Source: Lacticaseibacillus mingshuiensis (GTDB lineage Bacteria > Bacillota > Bacilli > Lactobacillales > Lactobacillaceae). From it: DNA of 64,000 nt. The position numbers and the translations under genes are program-made. Of this stretch, positions 8,200-16,182 are shown one piece after another. The stretch lies in contig NZ_BOLS01000010.1 in the NCBI RefSeq assembly GCF_016861785.1, forward strand, positions 1 to 64,000, in the 5' to 3' direction. Position 1 is the first letter of the stretch, and every line of letters starts with the position of its first letter. Under the pieces are notes generated by a model. The model was not told the DNA's origin. It did no database searches and worked only from the letters and a program-made list of their open reading frames with translations.

Positions 8200-8865
8200 T
8201 TGCTTTTTAAAAAGAACACGAAACTTGTATTGACGGGCGATTCTGTCACTGATTTTGGCCGCGACCGGAATGGGTGGCCGGGCACCGAGCCATCATTGGG
8301 CACCGGCTACCCGCGTGTGATCTCCGCTGAGCTGGCGGCAGTCTATCCCGAGCTCAAGATCCTGACCATCAACCGCGGTGTCTCCGGCGACACGACTAAC
8401 GAGCTGGTCGCCCGCTACCAGGCGGATGTCTTGGACCTACATCCAGATGTCGTCTCGATCTTGATCGGGGTCAACGATGTGTGGCGCCATTTCGACAGCA
8501 CCTTCCTGCATCCCACCGACCTTGTTGACTTACCGCTATACCGCGAGCATTACCAATGGCTGATCGACCAATCGAAAGCGGCCGGCGCCCAGGTCTTAGT
8601 CATGAGTCCCTTCTTCTTTGAGGCCAATCACAACGATCCGATGCGGAAAATGGTCGACGAATTCACAGCCGCGGCCAAGGAGCTCGCTGCGACCAACGAT
8701 CTGCTTTACATCGATATTCAAGCGCGCATCGATGCGTATCTAAAAAACAATTCGCCGTACCTGCTCACGCCAGATCGGGTCCATCCGAATTACATCGGTC
8801 ACACCCTGGTCGCCAACGAATGGCTGCATGCGATCGGCTTTGATGCCGACCACCGGCAGGACTGA
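8200..8865 (+). CDS. SGNH/GDSL-type hydrolase
   Basis: An esterase-like enzyme of the SGNH superfamily, probably a carbohydrate or lipid deacetylase in the cytoplasm. Block I is LTGDSVTDFGRD with nucleophile Ser15, followed by RGVSGDTT (Gly block), IGVNDVWR (Asn block) and DRVHPN (catalytic Asp-His). No signal peptide is seen. The start is uncertain: ATG 8191 has GGAG touching it, while TTG 8200 has GGAG at 9-nt spacing and gives the usual N-terminus LFKKNTKLVLTGDS, so TTG 8200 is preferred. About 221 residues. A bidirectional terminator follows. Given the neighbouring glycan genes, removal of acetyl groups from sugars is a reasonable inference. Confidence 0.82.
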   Translation: MLFKKNTKLVLTGDSVTDFGRDRNGWPGTEPSLGTGYPRVISAELAAVYPELKILTINRGVSGDTTNELVARYQADVLDLHPDVVSILIGVNDVWRHFDSTFLHPTDLVDLPLYREHYQWLIDQSKAAGAQVLVMSPFFFEANHNDPMRKMVDEFTAAAKELAATNDLLYIDIQARIDAYLKNNSPYLLTPDRVHPNYIGHTLVANEWLHAIGFDADHRQD

Positions 8866-8892
8866 TCCACACCTAAATCGACAAGCACAACG

Positions 8893-8931
8893 AAAAAAAG
8901 CTGAGACCAGACGATCGGTCTCAGCTTTTTT
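8893..8931. terminator. Bidirectional intrinsic terminator
   Basis: AAAAAAAGCTGAGACC pairs with GGTCTCAGCTTTTTT around a short loop. It ends the SGNH gene on the plus strand and the candidate ncRNA on the minus strand. Confidence 0.9.
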
Positions 8932-9267
8932 GGTGTCTTCTCGCGGCGGCGCACAGGAGCCGCCGTTTCGAGGGCACAGCAAACAGGCCGAAGTCTCCTC
9001 CGACCTGCCAAATTTTAGGTTGGATCCCTTTCCCTCTTCATTTTCGAGATTCCTCCCGTCGGTGTTAGGGAACTTATTCAGTTTGAAATGCAGGTGGTAC
9101 ATTTTTCCGGTGCCTTTCAGCACTGGGTCCGTTTAGCCCTTTGGGTTACCCCCTTACTGCAGGTAACCGTCATTGCGTCGCTCGGGGTGGGTCGCGGGTT
9201 GTCTCCCGCCGGACTGACCGACGCTGGGAGAGAACTCGTGGCCAGCTCCTCCACGCCTCTCAGTGTC
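8893..9267 (-). ncRNA. Candidate structured non-coding RNA, about 375 nt
   Basis: A strong minus-strand promoter (9274-9302) is followed by about 375 nt without a credible ORF, ending in a strong intrinsic terminator. No minus-strand gene lies beyond it, so it is not an ordinary leader. Visible helices in transcript order: a long first hairpin closed by CGACACTG (from about 9268) with CAGCGTCG, enclosing CGTGG/CCACG; then GCGGG-N6-CCCGC; GGTTAC(C) with GGTAACC; GTGC-N5-GGCAC; AATG with CATT; and GGCGGC-N8-GCCGCC closed by CTCG/CGAG. Purine-rich GGAGG-like elements recur in the unpaired parts. It lacks the signature sequences of RNase P RNA, tmRNA, SRP RNA, T-box leaders and common riboswitches. 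The RNA class is unknown to me. Confidence 0.62.
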
Positions 9268-9273
9268 GAAATG

Positions 9274-9302
9274 AGTATAACGCAAGAAAACGTTCTCGTC
9301 AA
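9274..9302 (-). promoter_or_regulatory. Strong sigma-A promoter of the candidate ncRNA
   Basis: On the minus strand TTGACG is followed by a 17-nt spacer and TATACT, close to the sigma-A consensus. It is the best promoter in this part of the window. Confidence 0.75.
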
Positions 9303-9527
9303 CGGTTTTGTGAACCTATTTTGGCCCATTTTTGTAAAATATTTGTAACTAGTTGAATGTCGATCATCGCCCGAACGACCAGAAAATCAAAGCATTTTAC
9401 CGGGTTCAAGGCCTGCATCCTAGATACTCATCTGATTTTCGATTTATACAAATTTCACAAGCCAAATTACGTGACAAATAACAATATTCGGTCTAAACTT
9501 TTGGCAAACTGGAAAGGAATGACCAAA

Positions 9528-10349
9528 ATGGCGACCCCAAAACAGATCATCACGTTGTATGGCTGGGTTCTTGGCATCGTTAAAGCGGACATGATCGATC
9601 CTATGACCAGTCAAGTTACAAGCGACGTCTTTTTAGAGATCGGTGCCGACTGGATGCAAGCTGGGCGGGACGAGCCGCGCCTTCCAATCGACTCGATCAT
9701 CGTCTATGTCGCCGTCACCCCCGCCGTTCTTCGGACGGAGATCTTCAGGTTGGATATCGGCGGGATGAACAGCTTTACCGGTAAAGTCTCGACAGGCTAC
9801 CTATCAGTTTCAATGCCACAGACCAAATGGCGGCTGACGCACCAAGCAAGAACAGCAAAAGAATTGACGCGCATGGAAGCCAGCTGGCTCGGCCGGCTCA
9901 AGAAGTCAAAAGACCTGTCCCCACACGATCTCGCTCGGCTTGATGGGCTCTATCTCCGTTTCAAAAAATCCGAGCTGACCCTCGACCAACTCTATGATCT
10001 CCAAACGAAGATCACCAAGCCGTACCGAGGCGGTCTCGCACACGAGTTGGTCGCAAAACGGCGGGCCGAGCTCGGCCTCATCGAAGTGGATGATGCCAAA
10101 AACGGTGCCCCGGTGCCACTATTACTCAACACCAAGCCTGGCGACTGGCGCTATCAGGCAAAACTCGATGGGTGGGTAGATCCACATTTCTTTGAGGAAT
10201 CGAATCTCGACTACGAGACCAAGCTTGCCCATCTATTCGAGCGGCTGCAGGGCGAGGCCACTTACCGCGCGCGCAATCATGTCCCATTTTTCGAAGAAGA
10301 TGATCTGCCGCCCGATCTTGCGCAACATCATTTTCAGCCGCAAAGTTAA
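9528..10349 (+). CDS. Hypothetical protein
   Basis: A 273-residue protein I do not recognise. The start at ATG 9528 is chosen for its AAAGGA at about 9-nt spacing; the frame is open upstream, but that part has no ribosome binding site and falls in the promoter region shared with the divergent ncRNA. The product has no signal peptide or membrane helix. The middle is basic and helical (about residues 120-180: KSKDLSPHDLARLDGLY, RFKKSELTLDQLYDLQ) and the C-terminal part is rich in Asp, Glu and His (FFEEDDLPPDLAQHHF). The N-terminal part has mixed beta-like segments (DSIIVYVAVTP). Codon use and GC fit the neighbourhood. It ends 10 bp from the convergent phosphodiesterase gene, with no terminator evident between them. 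Confidence 0.7.
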   Translation: MATPKQIITLYGWVLGIVKADMIDPMTSQVTSDVFLEIGADWMQAGRDEPRLPIDSIIVYVAVTPAVLRTEIFRLDIGGMNSFTGKVSTGYLSVSMPQTKWRLTHQARTAKELTRMEASWLGRLKKSKDLSPHDLARLDGLYLRFKKSELTLDQLYDLQTKITKPYRGGLAHELVAKRRAELGLIEVDDAKNGAPVPLLLNTKPGDWRYQAKLDGWVDPHFFEESNLDYETKLAHLFERLQGEATYRARNHVPFFEEDDLPPDLAQHHFQPQS

Positions 10350-10359
10350 CTGCGCGACA

Positions 10360-11361
10360 TCAACTCAGAGGCGCATCTCCCGCTGACACCGGTTTGTTGC
10401 AGACCAGCCAAGTTGTGCGCTCCTCGACGGTCTGGCCGCCATGGTTGCAGCCGAGCCCGCCGTGATCGGTGGTCAAAATGATCAGCCAATCCTCCTGCGC
10501 CCGATTTGGCCGCTGGCGAATCGTCTCCAGCAACTGATACGCCATTTCATCTTCGTCCCGCAGCCCGTCGACATACCGGTAATTGGTGTTGCCAAAGCCG
10601 GTCTCATGGCCGTTATGGTCGGTGCCTTCCAGTGTGCAAAAGACCACATCGCACTCATCCGCAGCCCCAGCCGTCAGACAACGACGCACTTGCGCGAACG
10701 TCCCGCGATCATCCGCTTCTTCAATAAACCGCATCGGAATGGCCGGATGCGCTTTGAGATAGGCGATCTCGTCGACATAATTGACGTGAAAATGATCCGG
10801 CCAGGAGGCGACAAAGGCGCTCCGCAGCCCTGTCTCGGCGGCCTGCAGCATAAACGTCTTGGCGGAAATGTGCTTGGCGACCCCGCTTTTCGTCATGCCG
10901 TGGTCCACGCCCCAGCGTCCCGTGGTGATCGAGGCCCAGCCCGGGGCAGTACTGGTCTCCTGTTCGGTGGCCGTGCCCCGGATGCCGCCCGCAAAGGTCA
11001 GATACACGTGTGCACCGGCCGCGACCTCACTGCTGATGCCGCTACAGACTGGGCTTGGCGCGTGGCCGCTAAAATAGGTCGTTGAGGCGGCCGACTGTGG
11101 CGCATTGGCCGGAAGAATGTTGACGAGGGCATCGGCCCGCGCGCCATCATACCCGATCAGCGCCACTTTTTTGCGCCGGCCATCCGCACTGGGCGCCTGC
11201 AGAAACGCCATCACGAATTGACCGATCCGCTTCTGCGGCAGGGCCGTCGCCACTGTATTTTCCCAAAATGGGTACGTCGAAACGGCATCCAGATACGCCT
11301 GCCCCGCCGAGGTCACAGCAGTTCCATTTTCGTCACTCAACTCTGTTTTTTCCTTTCTCAT
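10360..11361 (-). CDS. Alkaline phosphatase-superfamily phosphodiesterase/hydrolase
   Basis: A 333-residue metal-dependent hydrolase of the alkaline phosphatase superfamily, resembling type I phosphodiesterase/nucleotide pyrophosphatase proteins. Metal and active-site elements are visible: YDGARAD (Asp72), the nucleophile region TAPGWASITTG (about 138-148), EGTDHNGHETG, and TTDHGGLGCNHGGQT near residue 297-310. No signal peptide, so it acts in the cytoplasm. The first codon overlaps the end of the sulfatase gene (ATGA-type overlap at 11358-11361), showing tight co-translation. Being last in a sulfatase-fucosidase operon, it may remove a phosphate or sulfate ester from an imported glycan; this is inference. 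Confidence 0.8.
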   Translation of the reverse strand: MRKEKTELSDENGTAVTSAGQAYLDAVSTYPFWENTVATALPQKRIGQFVMAFLQAPSADGRRKKVALIGYDGARADALVNILPANAPQSAASTTYFSGHAPSPVCSGISSEVAAGAHVYLTFAGGIRGTATEQETSTAPGWASITTGRWGVDHGMTKSGVAKHISAKTFMLQAAETGLRSAFVASWPDHFHVNYVDEIAYLKAHPAIPMRFIEEADDRGTFAQVRRCLTAGAADECDVVFCTLEGTDHNGHETGFGNTNYRYVDGLRDEDEMAYQLLETIRQRPNRAQEDWLIILTTDHGGLGCNHGGQTVEERTTWLVCNKPVSAGDAPLS

Positions 11362-12812
11362 TGCCCCGTCTGTCCCAGCACCGCGTGAATGTTCTCGACC
11401 GGCACCTGCACGAGCTGGCCGTCTTGCACAAAGCCTTCCTCACGTCCAGTCAGGGCCGTCACCAGCTGCGCATGATAATCGGCGAAAATTTTCTGTGCCG
11501 CCGGATCACGGCTCAGGTCATGCCTTTCGTCAGGATCGGCGTCCCGGTCAAACAGCTGAAACACGTCGCGTACCGGAAACCAGATCAATTTCCAGCGCGG
11601 ACCCACGATGAATTGGCTCGAGTCCGCGCCGAGGGCATGCTCGCCATGAAAGGTCTGCCGCCAGTCCACATTTTCGCCAAACAGGAGTGGCTTCACCGAG
11701 CGCCCATCCACGCCGGCCACCGCGTCGCCGCTTGCCAGGTCCACCAGCGACGGGAAAATATCCTGAAGCAACACGAGCTCCGGCACAGTACGGCGCGCGC
11801 CGGCCAAGAGCCCGCCTGCATTGTACAAAAAAGACGGAACATGGATGCTGCCTTGGTATGGATAGCCTTTGCGAAAAAGTCGGTGTTCACCGAGTTGATC
11901 GCCGTGGTCCGACACAAACCAGATCAGGGTGTCCCCCAGCGCGTCGAATTCGCCCAGCGCGGTCATGAAGCGGCTAAGCTGATGGTCGATCTGGGTGACC
12001 AGCCCCAGATAAGCCGCAACCATCCGCCGTTCGTCATCGTCTTTCAAGGTGCCGTCCATGGCCTCGATGTCGGGCACCCCGCCGGTTGGGGCCTCCCAGT
12101 CGCCAAGATGCAGATCGAGCTTGGCCGGCAGCCTGTCCATGTATATGTCAAAATAGTAAGCCGGTGGATCCAGCGGCGCGTGTGGTTTTTCAAACGACAT
12201 CTTGAGGAAAAACGGTACGGTCGGATCGCGGCGCTGCAAAAATTTGATCGACTCAGAGACGACCCAATTCGTTGGATGCAGCTGCTCCGCATAGGGCCAC
12301 GGCCGCGCCTCCCAGCTATTGCAGCCGATGCCATCGTCGGTCAGATCGGCCCCCGTACCCAGTTCGCCTTTGAGAAACGCGAGATAGTCATCCCCATTTT
12401 CAAACTGAGCACCGTATGCTTGGCCGTATTTGCGCTGAACATGCAGATAGCCATCGTGAAGTAGCACGTGATCATAGCCGAGCCGGGCGCGCGGCGGATA
12501 AACATGCATCTTGCCGACGCATTCCGTCTGATAGCCGCGATCGCGAAACGCCTGGGGCAGCGTCTGCGCGTAGTCCCAAGGCACCCGGTCCTGATACCCA
12601 ACGCGGCCGGTGTGATCGGCATCCAGGCCTGTCAGTAGCGACGCCCGCGCCGGCACACAGGTCGGGGTGGCCGAATACATGTTTTGAAAATTGACCCCGC
12701 TGGCCGCCATGGAATCAAGCGTCGGCGTACTGGCAAAGTGGGTGGCCTCATTGAGTGCCAATGCCTCTGCGCGCATTTGGTCCACCACGATCAGGATCAC
12801 ATTCGGTTTCAT
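11358..12812 (-). CDS. Sulfatase, S1 family (cysteine type)
   Basis: Hydrolyses sulfate esters. The 484-residue product starts at ATG 12812 (AAGGAAA upstream) with MKPNVILIVVDQMR, whose DQMR segment supplies Asp metal ligands. The sulfatase signature CVPARASLLTG starts at Cys52, the residue that must be oxidised to formylglycine. FEKPHAPLDPP and VSDHGDQLGEH are further S1 motifs. No signal peptide, so it is probably cytoplasmic. It follows the GH29 fucosidase in the same direction, separated by hairpin repeat A, and overlaps the phosphodiesterase. The substrate is unknown; a sulfated, fucosylated or GalNAc-bearing oligosaccharide fits the neighbours. No maturation enzyme (FGE or anaerobic SME) is present in the window. 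Confidence 0.88.
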   Translation of the reverse strand: MKPNVILIVVDQMRAEALALNEATHFASTPTLDSMAASGVNFQNMYSATPTCVPARASLLTGLDADHTGRVGYQDRVPWDYAQTLPQAFRDRGYQTECVGKMHVYPPRARLGYDHVLLHDGYLHVQRKYGQAYGAQFENGDDYLAFLKGELGTGADLTDDGIGCNSWEARPWPYAEQLHPTNWVVSESIKFLQRRDPTVPFFLKMSFEKPHAPLDPPAYYFDIYMDRLPAKLDLHLGDWEAPTGGVPDIEAMDGTLKDDDERRMVAAYLGLVTQIDHQLSRFMTALGEFDALGDTLIWFVSDHGDQLGEHRLFRKGYPYQGSIHVPSFLYNAGGLLAGARRTVPELVLLQDIFPSLVDLASGDAVAGVDGRSVKPLLFGENVDWRQTFHGEHALGADSSQFIVGPRWKLIWFPVRDVFQLFDRDADPDERHDLSRDPAAQKIFADYHAQLVTALTGREEGFVQDGQLVQVPVENIHAVLGQTGQ

Positions 12813-12840
12813 TTGCCGTTTCCTTTCCGCGTCGCCAGGG

Positions 12841-13014
12841 CGCTTAGCCGAGGCGGGCGCCTCACCCTTATACGCGAGCCTCCACACCCTATAGTTGGGT
12901 TCCGGCTCGCAGGGGTGGGACATTTAGCTGACCCAGGCACTCGATGGCAAGGGGCGCCATCAAGCACCCAGGCCAGGCTAACTGCCCACCCCAATACGCG
13001 AGCCTCCACACCCT
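12841..13014 (-). repeat. Hairpin repeat, locus A (one full unit plus one partial)
   Basis: A full unit of 123 bp (12892-13014, minus orientation) begins AGGGTGTGG inside the TAG stop codon of the GH29 gene and ends ACCCAACTA. Its arms pair: GGCTCGC with GCGAGCC, GGGGTGGG with CCCACCCC, and GATGGC with GCCATC near the tip. A shortened second unit starts right after it (AGGGTGTGG at 12890 going left to about 12841). Both lie in the GH29-sulfatase intergenic region and so in the operon mRNA. Confidence 0.8.
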
Positions 13015-14476
13015 ACAATCGTGCCACCCGCGCTTCCATCAAAGTCGGCGCGGCGCGAAACGCGGTGAAGCTGATCTTCACGGCACTGGTCTCAACGTCC
13101 TCAAAGCGCAAGATTCGACAATTGCCGATCGTCGTTGCGCGCGTCAGCTCATGCCACCCATCCGCCTGCAGGGCCATCACGACAAAGGCCTCGACGCGTT
13201 GCCCCCGGCTGATGGCTTCGCGCAGGGTCAGCGTGTTGACCCGCACCGGTTGCGCCCAAGTCAGCGTCACGGCAGGATTCGCATCATCCGGCGCCGCCTC
13301 CCAGGCCTGCTGAGCGGCCGGGGCGTCACCTACATCCCCAAAAATCGCAGCCGCAGCGTCACCTGCCCCGCCCGTGATCGCAAAGGGCGCCACAGAACTG
13401 GTCGCCGCCACCACGGCCGCCCCGCTCACATCCGGGTCAGTTAGCTGGGCAATTTTTTTACCGACCGCAACCAGCGCCGCCTGATCCGCGTCGCCGAACC
13501 GGCCGTGGCGATTCAGCGGCACATTCGACAAGAGTGCCGCGTTGCCGCCGACCGCCTTGCAGTACAGGTCAAACAACTCATCGCCCGAGCGCACCTGGGC
13601 GTCTTGGGCTTCATGGAAAAACCAACCCGGCCGGATCGACGTGTCGACCTCCGCCGGATACCACACGAGCGGCCCGTCATAATCGGCCAAGGCGGTGCGA
13701 CTGCCGAGGTCATCATCGGTGGACTTGAACTGGCGCGAAAACGCGGCATCATCGCGTTGCTGCGACAGCGCGGCAACCCGCTCGGCTTCCCTGAGCGCAG
13801 CCGGCACCACGCTCCACTCGCTGGCCCGGGTGTGGCCCGCTTCGTTGCCGATCCAGCGCACATCGGGGCCGCTGACGGCGATCACCGCATTTGGCTGCAG
13901 CGTCCGCATCACCTGGTAATACCGGTCCCAGTCATAGACCTGATGCTTGCCGTTTGGACCCTCACCGTTTGCCCCATCGAGCCAGATCTCAAACAGCGAC
14001 CCGTAATTGCTGAGCAGCTCCGTCAGTTGAGCGACATACAGGTCATCATAGGCCTTGCCCTGCCCATACACCGCTGCGTGACGGTCCCATGGCGACAGAT
14101 ACACGCCGAACTGCATCTGATGTCGCGCGCAGGCATCCGCAAACAGCCGCACCACATCTCCGCGGCCGTTTTGCCAGGGACTGGCCGCCACGGAATGCGT
14201 CGTCGTTTTCGTCGGCCATAGGCAATAGCCGTCGTGGTGCTTACACGTCAGAATCAGCCCGCGCATGTGTGCCGCCTGCATCGCAGCCACAGCGCGGTCG
14301 GCGGCGGCTGCGTCGAGTCCCGTAGGATCAAACAGCGCGGGGTCTTCCGTGCCATCGCCCCATTCGCGATCGGTCATCGTGTTCATGCCAAAATGGATAA
14401 AGCCGTAAAAGCCGAGCTGCTGCCAGGCAAGCTGGCGGGGGCTGGGGGTCACGTTGATCGCTTCAGCTAATTTCAT
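13013..14476 (-). CDS. GH29 alpha-L-fucosidase (type B-like)
   Basis: Releases L-fucose from glycans. The 487-residue protein has a TIM barrel with GFYGFIHFGMNT near the start, TCKHHDGYCLWPT (about 77-89) and the nucleophile Asp167 in FEIWLDGANG. The segment WYPAEVDTSIRPGWFFH around residue 272-288, including a Glu at 276 as possible acid/base, is typical of the alpha-1,3/1,4-specific GH29 subfamily. A C-terminal beta-sandwich of about 130 residues (VTLTWAQPVRVNTLTLRE, then VKISFTAF) resembles an F5/8-type module. No signal peptide, so it acts in the cytoplasm. The ATG has AAAAAAAGGAG upstream. It lies after the GH123-like gene and before the sulfatase in one operon. A small duplicated copy of its first codons lies just upstream. 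Confidence 0.87.
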   Translation of the reverse strand: MKLAEAINVTPSPRQLAWQQLGFYGFIHFGMNTMTDREWGDGTEDPALFDPTGLDAAAADRAVAAMQAAHMRGLILTCKHHDGYCLWPTKTTTHSVAASPWQNGRGDVVRLFADACARHQMQFGVYLSPWDRHAAVYGQGKAYDDLYVAQLTELLSNYGSLFEIWLDGANGEGPNGKHQVYDWDRYYQVMRTLQPNAVIAVSGPDVRWIGNEAGHTRASEWSVVPAALREAERVAALSQQRDDAAFSRQFKSTDDDLGSRTALADYDGPLVWYPAEVDTSIRPGWFFHEAQDAQVRSGDELFDLYCKAVGGNAALLSNVPLNRHGRFGDADQAALVAVGKKIAQLTDPDVSGAAVVAATSSVAPFAITGGAGDAAAAIFGDVGDAPAAQQAWEAAPDDANPAVTLTWAQPVRVNTLTLREAISRGQRVEAFVVMALQADGWHELTRATTIGNCRILRFEDVETSAVKISFTAFRAAPTLMEARVARL

Positions 14477-14525
14477 ATCGGGTCACTCCTTTTTTTGGCT
14501 TCAGCTAATTTCATCACGGGTCACT
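14457..14525 (-). repeat. Tandem duplication of the GH29 start region, making a coupled mini-ORF
   Basis: On the minus strand GTGACCCG plus ATGAAATTAGCTGAAGC occurs twice, about 38 bp apart: once at the true GH29 start (14476) and once immediately after the GH123-like stop codon. The upstream copy makes a 13-codon ORF (14514-14473, MKLAEAKKRSDPI) whose TGA overlaps the GH29 ATG as ATGA. The AAAAGGAG used by GH29 lies inside this mini-ORF, so the two may be translationally coupled. Confidence 0.7.
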
Positions 14526-16170
14526 TCTTATTGTGGGCAAGCACCGCTGCGGCCAAGGACGCAACGGCTTTTTCATGCAGGCGGGTCAGCCAGCCCGCAT
14601 CGGGTGGGTAATCGTCAAATTGCGGGACCATGCCGGCGGTCGCGTCGATCAATTGCTCGACAAACGGCCGGCCCTTGAGCGCTTCGAGTTGCTGCAAAAC
14701 GGCGAGGTCGCCAAAGCCCAGCCGCTGCACCTCGTTGCGCAGGCTGTTCAGCGGCTGGCCATCCGCCCCCGGATACACGAGAAACGGGTCGCCGGATGGA
14801 AAGGCCCCGCCGGCATCGGTCACGGCAAACGGATCGATTGGCCGCGTGGAAAGCTGCGCGTTGTAGAAGTTGAAGCCCCAGTGTAAAAAGCCCTGAATCT
14901 GATGACGATACAGCAGCACCCCGAGCACCCGGTTGTCATAACTGCGCAAGGCGAAAAAGCGATTCGGCACCGCCGTTGACTGGGCGCAACAATAATACGT
15001 CCACAGTGGCGCCGCGTCAGCCGCCAAAAACGGCGCCAGGGCATCATCGGCGACAACGGGATGCGGCACCAACCCATTTTCATAAAAGCGGACATCCGAC
15101 AGCGCATCGATCACCTGCAAGCCGTCCAGCAGATCCGCGACCTGCGCGCGGGCCGCCCGATACCCGTCCTCTGTCGACGCGTTGGGTTCATCGGCCAGGT
15201 GGAAAAATAGGTGGTCACGGTCATAGCCTTCCTCGGCCAGCACCGCCAAGAGTGGGGGCAACAAGGCCTGTAAAAACGCGCGATACGCCGGCGCGGTACT
15301 CGGCACATGCCAGCCAAACAGCGCGGTGCCGGCCGTATCCGTGATGGTTGGCGTCGCCTGCGCGCCCCACTGGGTAAATAAAGGCGGCATTTCCAGATAC
15401 GAAAACCCACTTTGCTGGGCCAGTTGACACCATTTTCGCAGGCGCGACCACTCAAACCGATATGGCATCCCCGGCAGGATCTGCACCAGCTGCACATTGG
15501 TCCGCGTTGCCCCCACCGCCGTATCCAGAGGCGGCGTGAAGATAGGCGTCAAAAGCGTGTCCATCAGTGCCTCGTCATGCGCAAACGCCATGAAATTGGC
15601 AATGATCGCCCATAACCGCGGCGTATAAGGCGCCTCGTGATAATAATCCGCCAGGCAATCCACCGAGAACCATTCCGTATGATGCAGGCGCGGCGGCTGG
15701 GCGACCACCGAAGCCACGGTCAGCGGCACCGTTTGGGCAAACACGATCTGTCCGCTGACCGTTTCAGTCAGCGTGATCGTCACGTCATGCCTTCCCGGTG
15801 TCAGAGACCCTGTCGGAATTTTCAACCACAGCGTCCGCACTTGGCCGTGATACGCGCGCACCGGCCCGGTCAGCGGCGTCAACAGATCCGGAAACAGCCC
15901 CGGCGTCGTGCGCAAATAGCGGGCGTCCGGATGCGGCCAGGTCGGCAGCTGGGACGGCACCTGGTTGATCTCAAAGCACTGCGCCGGCAGCTTGGTCGCC
16001 AGCGTCAGTTCCGAAAAGCTCGCATCGTCATCGCGCAGGCGCTGGTACGCCAGCTGAAGCACCAAGGGCTCGCCTTGCAAAACGGTCTGCGGCGCGGCGA
16101 CCCAAGCGTCCGGCACCTCATCGGCAAATACTTTGGTCAAGGGGTCGACCAAGCAAATCTGATAATCCAT
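14521..16170 (-). CDS. GH123-like/DUF4091 glycoside hydrolase
   Basis: A 549-residue protein with an N-terminal beta-sandwich (about 1-160) and a TIM barrel. Its C-terminal region contains PSGDPFLVYPG, the hallmark of DUF4091 proteins related to family GH123 beta-N-acetylgalactosaminidases. GH123 enzymes use a substrate-assisted mechanism with adjacent Asp-Glu; here FFHLADEPN supplies Asp327-Glu328. No signal peptide is present. The likely activity is removal of a terminal GalNAc-type residue from an imported oligosaccharide, but this is inferred from family and context. The gene lies 12 bp downstream of the AraC regulator and 44 bp upstream of the GH29 gene, so it is co-transcribed with both. 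Confidence 0.75.
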   Translation of the reverse strand: MDYQICLVDPLTKVFADEVPDAWVAAPQTVLQGEPLVLQLAYQRLRDDDASFSELTLATKLPAQCFEINQVPSQLPTWPHPDARYLRTTPGLFPDLLTPLTGPVRAYHGQVRTLWLKIPTGSLTPGRHDVTITLTETVSGQIVFAQTVPLTVASVVAQPPRLHHTEWFSVDCLADYYHEAPYTPRLWAIIANFMAFAHDEALMDTLLTPIFTPPLDTAVGATRTNVQLVQILPGMPYRFEWSRLRKWCQLAQQSGFSYLEMPPLFTQWGAQATPTITDTAGTALFGWHVPSTAPAYRAFLQALLPPLLAVLAEEGYDRDHLFFHLADEPNASTEDGYRAARAQVADLLDGLQVIDALSDVRFYENGLVPHPVVADDALAPFLAADAAPLWTYYCCAQSTAVPNRFFALRSYDNRVLGVLLYRHQIQGFLHWGFNFYNAQLSTRPIDPFAVTDAGGAFPSGDPFLVYPGADGQPLNSLRNEVQRLGFGDLAVLQQLEALKGRPFVEQLIDATAGMVPQFDDYPPDAGWLTRLHEKAVASLAAAVLAHNKK

Positions 16171-16182
16171 TTCACGTGCCTC

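Noticed and set aside
8740-9123. 127-codon frame on the minus strand over the ncRNA region
   Set aside because: It has no convincing ribosome binding site, crosses the strong terminator and runs antisense into the SGNH gene; the helices and promoter/terminator fit a non-coding RNA better.
9150-9268. SAM-I or T-box riboswitch suggested by GAGAGG...GGAG...CTGGCC
   Set aside because: The required downstream SAM-I elements (GGCAACC, AAGGTGC) and the T-box core are missing, and no gene follows in that direction.
12841-13014. Hairpin elements as ordinary Rho-independent terminators
   Set aside because: They have no U-tract, are about 120 nt long with conserved internal loops, and at loci A and D lie inside operons whose downstream genes need read-through; separate normal terminators occur at loci B, E and F.
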